NCBI RefSeq assembly: GCF_014858725.1
Contig: NZ_AQGV01000009.1
Coordinates: 274,165 to 338,164, forward strand
Source of the DNA: Pseudoalteromonas aurantia 208
GTDB taxonomy: Bacteria; Pseudomonadota; Gammaproteobacteria; Enterobacterales; Alteromonadaceae
DNA: 64,000 nucleotides
Reading direction: 5' to 3'
Position numbers and translations under genes: made by a program. This document shows positions 55,358 through 64,000 of this stretch, piece after piece. The notes under the pieces were generated by a model, which had not been told where the DNA came from, ran no database searches, and was given only the letters and a program-made list of their open reading frames with translations. Numbering within the stretch: the stretch's first letter is position 1; every line of letters starts with the position of its first letter.

Positions 55358-55752
55358 TGGCATACGCAATAAAAGCCTCTTGCTGTGCACTCGTTTTACT
55401 CTGTGTTGGCTGTGAGCAGACCCCCACACCTGACCCTCAGCCGGCCATAATAAAAAAGACCACAGTCCAGATGAAAAATGAATTGCAGCATGCAATCGTT
55501 ACCCTCAAAGGGGGGCTAACTCCGCGTTTGGCCGACAACGTATTTACCAACAGCAGCACGTTGTTACTTGAAAGAGTTAATAATCTAGCCAGTCCACTTC
55601 AGCATGCAATAATCGCTATGGATATGAGCAGTGTTTCTCGCTTTGAGTTACAAAAACGCGGTGAATTGTGTGTTCTATATTTCTCGAGAACACATAACTA
55701 CGTACCTTTGGAAACCGTTGTGTGTGAACCGCTTCAGCTTGACTTAAAGTAA
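55357..55752 (+). CDS. Small lipoprotein partner of the S41 peptidase
   Basis: A 131-residue protein with a lipoprotein signal (LVLLCVGC, Cys19) and a short proline-rich lead. The rest is beta/helix-mixed, with a Cys in RGELCVLYF and another in VVCEPLQL. No family recognised. Its ATG shares a base with the protease stop (TAATGG), so expression is coupled; it may be a substrate, adaptor or inhibitor. It overlaps the convergent LysR gene by 19 nt. Confidence 0.65.
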   Translation: MAYAIKASCCALVLLCVGCEQTPTPDPQPAIIKKTTVQMKNELQHAIVTLKGGLTPRLADNVFTNSSTLLLERVNNLASPLQHAIIAMDMSSVSRFELQKRGELCVLYFSRTHNYVPLETVVCEPLQLDLK

Positions 55753-56618
55753 TGCTTAAATACTCTGCATAATGCTTGCACTTTTGCGGTACGATGAACC
55801 GAAACATGTGTTACCAGCCAAAAATCTAGTGGCCAAGTTAACTCCTCTTCTAGTATTGGTTGAATACGATGAGATTGTTTAGCAATGTTGTGCTGTAGCC
55901 CACCAATTCCTAAACCACTATAAATCGCGCGTGCGGCTTCGGCTGTTTCTGAAACTCGTATACATATTTGTGCCGCATCTATCTGTTTATCCACCCAATC
56001 AAAATATGGCACCATTGCATTAAACCCTGCAACCCCTGATACAAAATGATGCTGCGATAGTTCTGCTTTTGTCTGTGGTATGCCCATCCGTTTGATATAA
56101 TCATCTGATGCATATAACCCCGCCGTCGTTGAACACAGGTGCTGAACTATATAATCTGGATCGCTCGGTTTATCCCCAGCTCGGATTGCGATATGGGCTT
56201 GACCATGATCTAAACGAAGTCGTCGTTGTTCCAAGATTATTTCTAACTGCACTTTTGGATGTTGCTTTTGAAATTCAAGGCATGCTGGGCTTAACATTTC
56301 CACAATACCGCTAACCGTTGTCAGTAATAATCGGCCACTCAAAGTCGTATCTGCAGCAACAATTTTATGATACAACTGGCCCAGTGTATCTTCAATAGCC
56401 GTACCTGCTTGCAATAACTGCTGACCAGCCTCTGTCACCTGATATCCGCGAGCATGTCGATGGAACAATCGTGTGTTGAGCTGGGATTCTAGCTGATTAA
56501 TACGTCGCAATACCGTACTGTGGTGGATACTTAAGACATGAGCTGCCGCGGTCAATGTACCTTTACTAGCTACAATATATGCAATGTGAATATCTTGCCA
56601 ATCTTCGATTTTACCCAT
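55734..56618 (-). CDS. LysR-family transcriptional regulator
   Basis: A 294-residue LTTR. The N-terminal HTH contains DIHIAYIVASKGTLTAAAHVLSIHHSTVLRRINQLESQLNTRLFHRH (about 8-55), a classical LysR pattern; the rest is an effector-binding domain starting GRLLLTTVSGIVEML. It is divergent from the phosphopantetheinyl transferase gene, with 119 nt between starts, and may regulate it. Effector unknown. Confidence 0.92.
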   Translation of the reverse strand: MGKIEDWQDIHIAYIVASKGTLTAAAHVLSIHHSTVLRRINQLESQLNTRLFHRHARGYQVTEAGQQLLQAGTAIEDTLGQLYHKIVAADTTLSGRLLLTTVSGIVEMLSPACLEFQKQHPKVQLEIILEQRRLRLDHGQAHIAIRAGDKPSDPDYIVQHLCSTTAGLYASDDYIKRMGIPQTKAELSQHHFVSGVAGFNAMVPYFDWVDKQIDAAQICIRVSETAEAARAIYSGLGIGGLQHNIAKQSHRIQPILEEELTWPLDFWLVTHVSVHRTAKVQALCRVFKHYFKSS

Positions 56619-56737
56619 TATATAGAATCACTATTTATTTAATTCCTGAATATGATACATTCTCGAGTTATGACTTTTTACTTATTTTGTCACGATTGAT
56701 ACATAATTACCTATCTAAAACTAGGACTCTATCCAGA

Positions 56738-57439
56738 ATGGATACTACAAGAAACTACCAGCAAGACACGCATATTTCACCACAATTACCTCATGCTTTT
56801 TATTGCTGTACATTTTCAGTCGAGCATTATAATGATAGCCAATTCTCTCTCCATGGAGTGAGTTTTCCAGAGAAACTGAAAAATGCTGTTGCCAAGCGTC
56901 GTGCTGAATTTTTAGCTGGCCGTATATGCGCAAAGCATACACTTGAAAAAGCAGGTGTGCGTAACTTTCCGTTACTAAGTGGAGAAGACAGAGCGCCAAT
57001 TTGGCCATCTCATATTACAGGGAGCATAACCCACACACGTCATATTGCTATGGCTGTAACCACTTCAAACAGTGATGTACTTGGTATTGGTATTGATATA
57101 GAACGGCTAATGGATGCAGAGCAAGAGCAAAAGCTAAAATCACAAATTCTTCATCCTGCAGAGTCAGCCATATTTTCACGTTTGAATGAGCACACAAACC
57201 ACCCTCTAACCCTCATATTCTCTGCGAAAGAGAGTATCTTTAAGGCCTTATATCCGAGTGTAGGGAAGTTTTTTGGGTTTGAAGCGGCTAAATTAGTCAC
57301 ATTTACTGCTAATGAACTAGAGTTTAGCATCACTGAAACATTGTCAGAGACCGTGCCTCAACATACCGTTGTTAAAGTACTTTACCAAACCACCTCTGAA
57401 TTTGTATTTACTGAATGTGAATTTAGAGTCTACCGATAA
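56738..57439 (+). CDS. 4'-phosphopantetheinyl transferase (EntD/Sfp-like)
   Basis: The ATG at 56738 gives 233 residues, close to EntD/Sfp; an upstream frame runs to 56579 without support. Features: RRAEFLAGRICAKHTLE near residue 50, GSITHTRHIAMAV near 95, the metal-binding GIGIDIERLMD near 115, and the characteristic FSAKESIFKALYP near 160 (Lys-Glu-Ser). It transfers phosphopantetheine from CoA to carrier proteins of fatty acid, polyketide or nonribosomal synthesis. No synthetase genes lie in this window, so the targets are elsewhere. Followed by a strong terminator. Confidence 0.9.
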   Translation: MDTTRNYQQDTHISPQLPHAFYCCTFSVEHYNDSQFSLHGVSFPEKLKNAVAKRRAEFLAGRICAKHTLEKAGVRNFPLLSGEDRAPIWPSHITGSITHTRHIAMAVTTSNSDVLGIGIDIERLMDAEQEQKLKSQILHPAESAIFSRLNEHTNHPLTLIFSAKESIFKALYPSVGKFFGFEAAKLVTFTANELEFSITETLSETVPQHTVVKVLYQTTSEFVFTECEFRVYR

Positions 57440-57445
57440 AGCACA

Positions 57446-57476
57446 AAAAAACCAGTCCTAATTAGACTGGTTTTTT
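57446..57476. terminator. Bidirectional terminator between PPTase and OmpA genes
   Basis: AAAAAACCAGTC and GACTGGTTTTTT form a perfect 12-bp stem around CTAATTA. Confidence 0.92.
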
Positions 57477-57491
57477 AGATTGGGCATTACA

Positions 57492-58547
57492 TTACTGACG
57501 CTTAACTTTTACACGCTCTGTTGTTGTAATTGCAGCTTCAACACGACGATTCTGCGCATGCGCAGCGAGCGTATTCGCGGTGTTCAGTAACCGCTCTTCA
57601 CCATAACCAATTGTTGATATACGCTGAGCATCAATGCCTTTAGTTACCAGCTGTTTTGCAACGCGGTCGGCACGCTTTTTCGATAATACTTGATTATACT
57701 TTGCATCTCCTACAATGGATGCATGACCTTCAAGTACAACTGCTGCGCCTTGATGCTTATTCAGAAATGCGACAACTTCATCAATGTCATTCAGATAATC
57801 TGATGATACAGATGAATTATCATGAGGAAAACGCACTAACAACTTCACGTTTACCGTTTTCTCTTCATACTTGCTACAACCGTTAGCATCAACCGCATCC
57901 ATCATCGGAGTATTACTACAACGATCTCTTGAGTCGAGCACGCCATCCTTGTCTGAATCTTTCTTAGTAACAACGGGCGTTTTCACTGGTGCCGGCGCTG
58001 CTTCAACTTTTGGGGCTGCTTTAGTTGTGCCAAAGAAATAGTTAATACCTAGCTTCGCCCCCACATCCACATAGCTTCGCTCTAAGCCTTGATATACTGA
58101 CGTCTCTGCATTCACAAATAAATTATCACTAAAGTGGTGACGGTAGCCAGCTCCTACATTTGCAAACGTATTACTATCAAATACATCTACTGATTTAATA
58201 CCAAATATCCCGTAAAACGGGCCGCCGTCAAAGTGATATAAAGCATCTAAACCAAAACGTTCGCCATCTTGTGAGCCCGTACTCGCACCAGATAAATCAA
58301 AATCCATATCGGCATACTCGAAACGCGCACTCCAGTAGTCATTAAAGCGATAGCCTAACTCAGCCCCCCAACCCATAGAGTCGTCAACATTTACGCCGCC
58401 AGTGTTTGCCCCTAGCGTGTTTTCCCAACTCGCATCGTAATAATCACCAAACACTCCAAAGTGTATACCTTCTGAATGCTCTTTAGCCGATACTGTCGAT
58501 GCAGCAGTCATTGCAATTATTAAACTAATATATTTAAGTTTCATCAT
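57492..58547 (-). CDS. OmpA-family outer membrane porin
   Basis: A 351-residue protein: signal peptide (IIAMTAASTVSA), N-terminal beta-barrel (about 25-180) with GYRFNDYWSARFEYADMDFDLSG, a Pro/Ala hinge, one thrombospondin-3-like calcium repeat (DSDKDGVLDSRDRC near 198-211), and an OmpA-C peptidoglycan-binding domain (about 228-345) with LEGHASIVGDAKYNQVLSKK and the terminal NRRVEAAI. An in-frame second Met is an alternative start. It anchors the outer membrane to the wall and may form a pore. Confidence 0.92.
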   Translation of the reverse strand: MMKLKYISLIIAMTAASTVSAKEHSEGIHFGVFGDYYDASWENTLGANTGGVNVDDSMGWGAELGYRFNDYWSARFEYADMDFDLSGASTGSQDGERFGLDALYHFDGGPFYGIFGIKSVDVFDSNTFANVGAGYRHHFSDNLFVNAETSVYQGLERSYVDVGAKLGINYFFGTTKAAPKVEAAPAPVKTPVVTKKDSDKDGVLDSRDRCSNTPMMDAVDANGCSKYEEKTVNVKLLVRFPHDNSSVSSDYLNDIDEVVAFLNKHQGAAVVLEGHASIVGDAKYNQVLSKKRADRVAKQLVTKGIDAQRISTIGYGEERLLNTANTLAAHAQNRRVEAAITTTERVKVKRQ

Positions 58548-58661
58548 TTCTTCCCGTATTTCATCAACGTGAGCGCAGATCGCCCTTCAATTTGGCTTTA
58601 TAATAGTAGAACATTTCTTAATCTTTACTTAACATTTCAAGATAATATATTCCTAATACAA

Positions 58662-60443
58662 TTATCCTATCTGACGACCAAATAATGTCTTGTAGAGCCC
58701 CTGTTCTGCTGAAAGTGCTTCATGACTTCCTGACTGAGAAACTCGGCCATCATCTAAAACGTAAATAAGGTCTGCTTGTCGTATGGCACTCAATCGATGG
58801 GCAATAATCAATGTGGTCCGGTTCGATAAAAAATCTTGTAGGTTGCGGTGAACTTTACTTTCAGTTTCTATATCTAGCGCTGAGGTTGCTTCATCTAAAA
58901 TAACAACTTTAGGGTTTGCTAATACCATTCTTGCTATGGCAAGGCGTTGTTTTTGTCCGCCAGATAATCTCACCCCATTACGCCCAACTCTCGCGTCAAG
59001 ACCATTATCTAAAACTCTGATAGTGTCATCCAATTCAGACACCTTTAGCGCTTGCCACATCTCCTGCTCAGTATGTTCTCTTCCCATCGTCAAATTTTCC
59101 CGCACGGTTGCATTGAACAAAATAGGTTGTTGTAATACCGTCGCTATATTCTCCCGTACTGTATGATAGCCAACATCCTCAATTGCGGTGTCAGCAATAT
59201 ATATTTGCCCTGATTGCTTTTCGTATAGCCCCAGTAGCAGCTGAACCAAGGTCGACTTCCCTCCTCCAGACACTGCAACAACCGCGACTTTTTTGCCTGC
59301 GGGAATATCCAATGTCACGTTTTGCAATACTGGTTGCTCTTCGTTATAACCAAAGTCCACATTGCTAAAATGAATACCTACCTCTTGTTGCTCAAAGACT
59401 CTCGATTGCTTAGCAGGCGCTGCTCGCTCAGTAGCAAATGCAAATACTTGGTTGAGTCGTTGTAATGCGGCTGACGCTCCATAGTATGCGTACTGGATCC
59501 CTAATAATTCTTGCACAGGCCCCATCATGAACCATAAATATCCAAATACCGCAAAAATTTGTCCTACAGTGAGATCAGCAAACACCACCATAAGCATGGC
59601 TATAGCCCGGAAAACTTCAAAGCCAAGTAAAAATACGGTAAAGCTTAATCGACTTACTGCATCTGTTTTCCATTGTGATTGAATAGCAAAATGCTTCAAG
59701 TCTGCAGCTGATTCCCTGACGTGTGAAAAATATGCACCTTCTCTGCGTACAGCTTTAAGCTGTGAAATTGCATCAAGCGTTTCCACCAAGGATGATTGAA
59801 ATGCTTCGAATGCTGCATTTTCATCTTTTTTTAAGTGCTTGATCCGCTTACCGAACTGTCGTGAGAAATAAATAACCGCGGGGTTTAATAACAAGATAGT
59901 CAACCCCAAAGTAAAATCAATCCATAGCAATACCGCCGCAGTCCCAATGATAGTCAGTAAACCGATAAGAAACCTTGATAAAGTTTGGCTTATAAATGTA
60001 TCCAGCGTTTCAACATCGGTAATACACCGAGAACTAATCGCACCAGCTCCTTGTGTTTCATATTCTTTTAATTGCACTTGTGGTAAATGATCGAGTAATT
60101 GCTCCCGAATCTTAAGGCTAATGTCTTTGCCAATGAAGGTAAACTGTCTTGACTGAAAGACGCCTAATATCAGCGCCCCGAGTCGCATCAGCACCACGCC
60201 CAGCAAAACGACTAGAATATATGCCGTTGGTTGATGCCATTGAGCAGGTAAAAACTGATTTAAAAAAGCAATCGCAGCTCCAGGGTGACCAAGCAGTACC
60301 TCGTCAACCAATAATGGCATCATTAATGGGATCGGCACACTTACCAAAGCGGCTAAAAAAGCAATAATATGAGCAGTGAACAACGGTTTCTTGTGCGCAA
60401 TAACTTGCTGTCGTATATCCTGCCAACTCAGAGATTTTGTCAT
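58662..60443 (-). CDS. ABC exporter, fused membrane and ATPase domains
   Basis: A 593-residue type IV exporter. Membrane domain (about 1-310) with several helices; ATPase domain near 345-593: Walker A VAVSGGGKSTLVQLLLGL near 370-387, Q-loop, signature RLSGGQKQRLAIARMV near 475, Walker B VVILDEATSALDIE near 497, and AHRLSAIRQADLIYVL. The length and layout resemble MsbA/LmrA-type and bacteriocin/lipid exporters. It lies 15 nt after selO in the same direction and probably in its operon. Substrate unknown. Confidence 0.92.
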   Translation of the reverse strand: MTKSLSWQDIRQQVIAHKKPLFTAHIIAFLAALVSVPIPLMMPLLVDEVLLGHPGAAIAFLNQFLPAQWHQPTAYILVVLLGVVLMRLGALILGVFQSRQFTFIGKDISLKIREQLLDHLPQVQLKEYETQGAGAISSRCITDVETLDTFISQTLSRFLIGLLTIIGTAAVLLWIDFTLGLTILLLNPAVIYFSRQFGKRIKHLKKDENAAFEAFQSSLVETLDAISQLKAVRREGAYFSHVRESAADLKHFAIQSQWKTDAVSRLSFTVFLLGFEVFRAIAMLMVVFADLTVGQIFAVFGYLWFMMGPVQELLGIQYAYYGASAALQRLNQVFAFATERAAPAKQSRVFEQQEVGIHFSNVDFGYNEEQPVLQNVTLDIPAGKKVAVVAVSGGGKSTLVQLLLGLYEKQSGQIYIADTAIEDVGYHTVRENIATVLQQPILFNATVRENLTMGREHTEQEMWQALKVSELDDTIRVLDNGLDARVGRNGVRLSGGQKQRLAIARMVLANPKVVILDEATSALDIETESKVHRNLQDFLSNRTTLIIAHRLSAIRQADLIYVLDDGRVSQSGSHEALSAEQGLYKTLFGRQIG

Positions 60444-60458
60444 ATCAATCCTTACCTA

Positions 60459-61898
60459 TTACGTCCCACAGAATGTTTGATAACTCGTATCAGAGTTAGC
60501 TGTATTAACAAACTGATCTGGTACACTCTTATAATTGTAAGGCGAATTCAAAATGGGTAACCATTTAGTCAATAATGGGCTATGACCTAATTCATTAAAC
60601 TCTGCGATGACTTTTTCAATGAGTTGATTTCGTGGTATCACTGATGGATTTGTTATTTTCATGCGTTGCAACACGTCACTTCGTTCATATTCACTCACTC
60701 GTAATTGCCATTTCACTATCCAACTATCAAGCTCACTAGGGACTAAAAATAACGCATCACTTTTTACTTCCATAGCATTGGTTAATGCGGCAAATGTATT
60801 GGTGTAATCTAATTGCTTCGAATTCATTTCTGATAAAAGTTCTGACAGCAATTCATTATCAGAGTCTTGCCATACTAATATGCCAAGCTTGCTCGCCCAC
60901 ATATCTTGATAGGCCTCATTAAACTCTGCGGAAAATTCGGCTATCGCAGCAGATAACATTTGTAATGCAGACTCTTCATCTGAGTCAATTAATGGCATTA
61001 ATGACTCTGCTAACCGTGCACAATTCCAGTTTGCCATATTTGGCTGATTACCAAATGCGTATCGTCCTTGTTTATCTATAGAACTAAAAACCTGATTAAA
61101 GTCGAAACGCTCCATCATGGCACATGGTCCATAATCTATTGTTTCTCCACTAACTAAAGTGTTGTCAGTGTTCATTACCCCATGTATAAAACCGACTCTC
61201 AGCCAGTGAATCACAAGTTTAATTTGAGCACTACACACGGCTTTTAAAAACTCGATAACTCGTGTATTACCGCAACTCACTATATGTGGGTAATGCCGCG
61301 CTATAGCATCGTCCATTAAGTTTCGCAATCCATTGGTATCGTTATGTACTGCTAGATACTGAAAAGAGCCCACTCTGATATGACTGCTTGCAATGCGGCT
61401 CACTATTGCTCCGGGCACAACCTCATTTCGTATAACGGATTGTCCCGTTGAGATGACCGCTAGACAATGAGTTGTGGGTACATTTAATGCAGCCATTGCT
61501 TGGCTCATCACATACTCTCTCACTGCGGGTCCCAGAGCACACAACCCATCCCCTCCTCGTGAAAAAGGAGTTCTCCCAGAGCCCTTCAATTGAATATCAA
61601 ATAATTGACCATTAGAATCGGTAAAAGCCCCTAATAGATGAGCTCGGCCGTCACCTAAGGTTGGGTTAAAGTGTCCAAATTGATGACCTGAATAGGCCAA
61701 TGCAGTAGATGGGCTACACACGTTTTGTACACTGCCTGTTAATATTGCCTTCGCATCACTTTTCGCAACTGGAATATTTAAAGTATTAACTAATACCTCA
61801 TTCCATAAAAGTAATTCTGCTGACCGTACGGTTGCTGGCTTGCTAGCAACCAAAAAGTCGTCACTAATATTGTTGTACCGTTGAATTAACTCCATCAC
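60459..61898 (-). CDS. selO: Protein adenylyltransferase SelO (YdiU)
   Basis: A 479-residue pseudokinase-fold enzyme that transfers AMP from ATP to protein side chains. Recognisable motifs are SGHQFGHFNPTLGDGRA near residue 70, QLKGSGRTPFSRGGDG near 106, and HGVMNTDNTLVSGETIDYGP near 240-260, where the Asn and Asp coordinate Mg-ATP. A cysteine three residues from the C-terminus (FCGT, Cys477) occupies the position of the eukaryotic selenocysteine. The ABC exporter lies downstream and a 3-methyladenine glycosylase upstream by 8 nt, giving a three-gene unit. Confidence 0.93.
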   Translation of the reverse strand: MMELIQRYNNISDDFLVASKPATVRSAELLLWNEVLVNTLNIPVAKSDAKAILTGSVQNVCSPSTALAYSGHQFGHFNPTLGDGRAHLLGAFTDSNGQLFDIQLKGSGRTPFSRGGDGLCALGPAVREYVMSQAMAALNVPTTHCLAVISTGQSVIRNEVVPGAIVSRIASSHIRVGSFQYLAVHNDTNGLRNLMDDAIARHYPHIVSCGNTRVIEFLKAVCSAQIKLVIHWLRVGFIHGVMNTDNTLVSGETIDYGPCAMMERFDFNQVFSSIDKQGRYAFGNQPNMANWNCARLAESLMPLIDSDEESALQMLSAAIAEFSAEFNEAYQDMWASKLGILVWQDSDNELLSELLSEMNSKQLDYTNTFAALTNAMEVKSDALFLVPSELDSWIVKWQLRVSEYERSDVLQRMKITNPSVIPRNQLIEKVIAEFNELGHSPLLTKWLPILNSPYNYKSVPDQFVNTANSDTSYQTFCGT

Positions 61899-61906
61899 AA
61901 ACTCTC

Positions 61907-62593
61907 TTATTCTGGTACTTGATTATCGCCAATGCTAAAGGCCACCAATTGGCTTAAAGCTTGTAAAGACCAATCACTTTCATTTACCAAGGTATTAAAA
62001 AAAGCTTGGGCAGCCCCTAAGGATTTCTTACTTTGTAAACCCCCTTCTATAATCTCATGCGCTCGTAAGTACGCCTCCACATCTCGGCTGAGTAAAAAGG
62101 TATCTTTGCCCATAGCTCTTAGTGCGAAAGGGCCTGTATTACCACCTAATCTGGCACCATGCTTTTTTAAATAGTCCCACAACCCAATTATATTATCCGT
62201 AGGCCACTGTGCAATGAAATGAGAGAATGACCCGTGAGATTGCTGTATTTCGTGGATCATGTAGCAATTATCAGGAATTGTCTGAACCTTCTTATAGTTT
62301 CGAACAATGCGTTCATCTGCTGATTTTTGTTCTAAGACCTCAGGAGACATCATCAATAATTTATTGATCTCAAAGTCCCAAAATACTTCTCTAAAGCCAT
62401 GCCATTTAGCGTTAATTACAGACCAATAAAAGCCACTTTGAAACACTTTTCGAGTGAACTCTTCTAGCCATAAATCATCCTCAATCAACATCAAATCTGC
62501 TGCTGTAACTGGGCTATTGATTAATGACATAAGAACTTGTTCAGACCCTTTTCGTGCACAAGCCCTTTCATATATATTCGAAAACTTTTCCAT
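61907..62593 (-). CDS. DNA-3-methyladenine glycosylase I family protein (Tag-like)
   Basis: A 228-residue base-excision enzyme of the adenine glycosylase family (Tag/PF03352-like), but the divergent bacterial branch: it lacks the N-terminal CGW and the cysteine cluster that hold zinc in E. coli Tag. Key positions are YERACARKGSEQVLMSLIN, SGFYWSVINAKWHGFREVFWDF (near 53-74), and LGGNTGPFALRAMGKDTFLLSRDVEAYL near 150-177, which carries the HhH-like element and Asp. It should excise alkylated adenine. First of the three-gene unit with selO and the ABC exporter. Confidence 0.87.
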   Translation of the reverse strand: MEKFSNIYERACARKGSEQVLMSLINSPVTAADLMLIEDDLWLEEFTRKVFQSGFYWSVINAKWHGFREVFWDFEINKLLMMSPEVLEQKSADERIVRNYKKVQTIPDNCYMIHEIQQSHGSFSHFIAQWPTDNIIGLWDYLKKHGARLGGNTGPFALRAMGKDTFLLSRDVEAYLRAHEIIEGGLQSKKSLGAAQAFFNTLVNESDWSLQALSQLVAFSIGDNQVPE

Positions 62594-62666
62594 TATTCTA
62601 AGTAACCCTATTTCGAAAACGTAAATGATTATCTATAGTTATAATAAAGCGTCTACAAGGCACCTT

Positions 62667-63434
62667 ATGAGAATTCTGTTTAGCATTTTTATATTTATTA
62701 GCTCAAATGTTTACAGTGAGCCGTATGCTAGGCAAATTAATATTACCACAGGTCAATGGCCACCCTATATTGATCAATCAAAAGAAGATCAAGGCTGCGT
62801 CGCTTCCTTGATCCGAGATGCTTTTGCACTATACGATATAAAAACACGATTTGTTTTCATGCCATGGGAAAGAGCATATAAAGATGGCATGAAAAAGGAG
62901 TTCATTGGAAGTGCTTATTGGTATTTTAGCAAGCAACGCAGTGAAGATTATATATATACTAAACATGCTATTACGGAAGAAGTAAGTCGATTTTACCACC
63001 TGAGTAGTTTACCGCTAAAGTTAACACGCTACTCAGATTTGAAGCCATACACTTTACTACTCAATAAAGGGCTTACGTACCCCGATGAATTACTTGAAGC
63101 GATTAGTGAACATAATATAAGCACGGTGGAGTCAACTTATACTGACAAGAATATTCCACTCCTTTTACGTAAGCGCGCTGACATTATGATCATGAATGAA
63201 AACACCGCTCAAGAATATAAACGTTCATTACCAGTATCAAAACGCTCTGCTATCACATCTCAAAAGAAGCCCGCATATATTAAACGAGGTTTTTTACTGA
63301 TCAACAAAACACATCAACAATATGCTATTTTATTTGACCAAGCTCTCAGTACTCTATGGTCGAATAAAGATTACATTAAACACTACGAACAAAACTGTTC
63401 AAAGGTCAGTGTACTGACACACGCTTTAGAATGA
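62667..63434 (+). CDS. Orphan periplasmic binding protein, SBP_bac_3 type
   Basis: The ATG at 62667 (AAGG upstream, then a clean signal ILFSIFIFISSNVYS) gives 255 residues; an upstream in-frame ATG at 62625 is less likely. Family 3 layout: ITTGQWPPYIDQSKEDQG, VASLIRDAFALYDIKTRFVFMPWERAYKDG, YSDLKPYTLLLNKG, LLRKRADIMIMNENTA. A Cys in the QGCV segment and another near the C-terminus (EQNCSK) may form a disulfide. No transporter is near. Possible role in sensing or scavenging; ligand unknown. Confidence 0.8.
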   Translation: MRILFSIFIFISSNVYSEPYARQINITTGQWPPYIDQSKEDQGCVASLIRDAFALYDIKTRFVFMPWERAYKDGMKKEFIGSAYWYFSKQRSEDYIYTKHAITEEVSRFYHLSSLPLKLTRYSDLKPYTLLLNKGLTYPDELLEAISEHNISTVESTYTDKNIPLLLRKRADIMIMNENTAQEYKRSLPVSKRSAITSQKKPAYIKRGFLLINKTHQQYAILFDQALSTLWSNKDYIKHYEQNCSKVSVLTHALE

Positions 63435-63844
63435 TTTAATCATAGAACGCACTCTGCTATTTTAAGACATGCTTGAACCTATAAGTATCGTTTCACTTTT
63501 CTAAACTTGCTTTAAAGTATTAATAGCTCACTTCCACTACGCGTAATATTTAATATCTGTGATTACAATTTAAATATGACTCCTAACCTGCGTCAGGAAG
63601 ACCCCAGGTAAAGTGAGAGTATAAGATCAGATTTGCGTAATCCTGACTACAGCAATAAATACACCATAAGAATGTAGTCTCCCAGAACGGGTTTCAGTAC
63701 GTTTCTCTCTTGCCCACTTTTATGGGTCTTGGCCTTCGTCAGGGGAACCATAAGGTGGAACTCATCTCTCTGAATTGGTTTCAGGTCCATGGTTTTCCGG
63801 GTCTCTTTCTTGCTTATTTCCCTAATTCCTAAACTCCAAAAAAC
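63435..63844. other. Intergenic region downstream of the rRNA operon
   Basis: No gene is supported in these roughly 410 nt. A 73-codon open frame on the minus strand (63647-63868) runs into the rRNA terminator and has no convincing start signal. Short motifs such as CCTGAAACC recur. It is probably non-coding spacer. Confidence 0.5.
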
Positions 63845-63875
63845 AAAAAACCCGTCGCATCTCTGCAACGGGTTT
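63845..63875 (-). terminator. rRNA operon terminator
   Basis: AAACCCGTCGCA (63848-63859) pairs with TGCAACGGGTTT (63864-63875) with one G-U pair around TCTC. On the minus strand the stem is followed by a T-run, about 12 nt beyond the 5S 3' end. Confidence 0.88.
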
Positions 63876-63886
63876 CTCTAATTTAA

Positions 63887-64000
63887 AGCCTGGCAATGTT
63901 CTACTTTCACATGGCAACTGCCACACTATCATCGACGCTGTTTCGTTTCACTTCTGAGTTCGGCATGGGGTCAGGTGGGTCCAAAACGCTATTGTCACCA
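63887..64000 (-). rRNA. rrf: 5S ribosomal RNA, 5' end beyond the window
   Basis: Reading the minus strand from 64000 gives TGGTGACAATAGCGTTTTGG, then CCATGCCGAACTCAGAAGTG and finishing near GCCAGGC. These are the conserved 5S segments, colinear with gammaproteobacterial 5S RNA of about 115-120 nt. The very 5' few bases lie outside the window, and the rest of the rRNA operon should continue to the right. Confidence 0.93.

Noticed and set aside
56579..56737. Upstream extension of the phosphopantetheinyl transferase frame
   Set aside because: It overlaps the divergent LysR start region and encodes a non-conserved hydrophobic lead; the ATG at 56738 gives a normal family length.
63647..63868. 73-codon open frame on the minus strand beside the 5S rRNA
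   Set aside because: It begins in the rRNA terminator, has no ribosome-binding site and no recognisable protein features.

Overview
The window looks like chromosomal sequence from a marine gammaproteobacterium of the Alteromonadales, most likely Pseudoalteromonas or a close relative. This is inferred from the low-to-moderate GC content, the conserved blocks shared with enterobacteria (fkpA-slyX-yheV-yheS-yheT-yheU, nudE/cysQ/yrfG, cysJIH), and the many small secreted or lipoprotein genes and stand-alone periplasmic binding proteins. It is mostly ordinary housekeeping DNA. No phage, integron, CRISPR array or secretion cluster was seen.

Layout. 1-9.1 kb: the 3' part of purT, a TauE/SafE permease, an FAH-family hydrolase, an iodotyrosine-deiodinase-like flavoprotein, a persulfide-sensor-like ArsR regulator divergent from a rhodanese, a lipoprotein fusing an S41 protease to a beta-lactamase-like domain, an OmpA-like lipoprotein with a small transposable element at its stop codon, and an orphan binding protein. 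9-17 kb: chrA, a MscS channel, an acyltransferase, divergent speA/speE, hemE and a possible small RNA. 17-25.7 kb: rsd, fkpA, a WD40 lipoprotein coupled to slyX, and yheV-yheS-yheT-yheU, with a DUF3149 micro-protein behind a tandem FNR-type promoter.

25.9-26.6 kb holds five tandem initiator tRNA genes. 26.7-33.8 kb: cysQ, nudE, yrfG, a dimeric dUTPase, a peroxiredoxin, the cis/trans fatty-acid isomerase gene cti with a small partner, and an SDR. 33.9-44 kb: two further orphan SBP_bac_3 proteins, a VOC protein, a GGDEF-EAL sensor divergent from an orphan ferric-binding-type protein, an S4 protein, a MenI/YdiI-type thioesterase and an FAD oxidoreductase. 44-48.6 kb: cysJIH, the assimilatory sulfate/sulfite reduction genes.

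48.9-57.4 kb is richer in secreted proteins: a multidomain extracellular endonuclease I, a folded MITE, DUF3103, PepSY, a second S41 protease with a lipoprotein partner, a LysR regulator and a phosphopantetheinyl transferase. 57.5-62.6 kb: an OmpA porin and a tight unit of a 3-methyladenine glycosylase, SelO and an ABC exporter. The window ends with another binding protein and the 3' end of an rRNA operon (5S rRNA) on the minus strand.

No single spectacular new system is obvious. The best leads are the SBP plus GGDEF-EAL pair, the deiodinase homologue, the tandem FNR promoter in front of a 47-residue membrane protein, the candidate sRNA upstream of rsd, the two non-autonomous mobile elements, the ten-G tract inside speE and the dimeric amplification of initiator tRNA genes.
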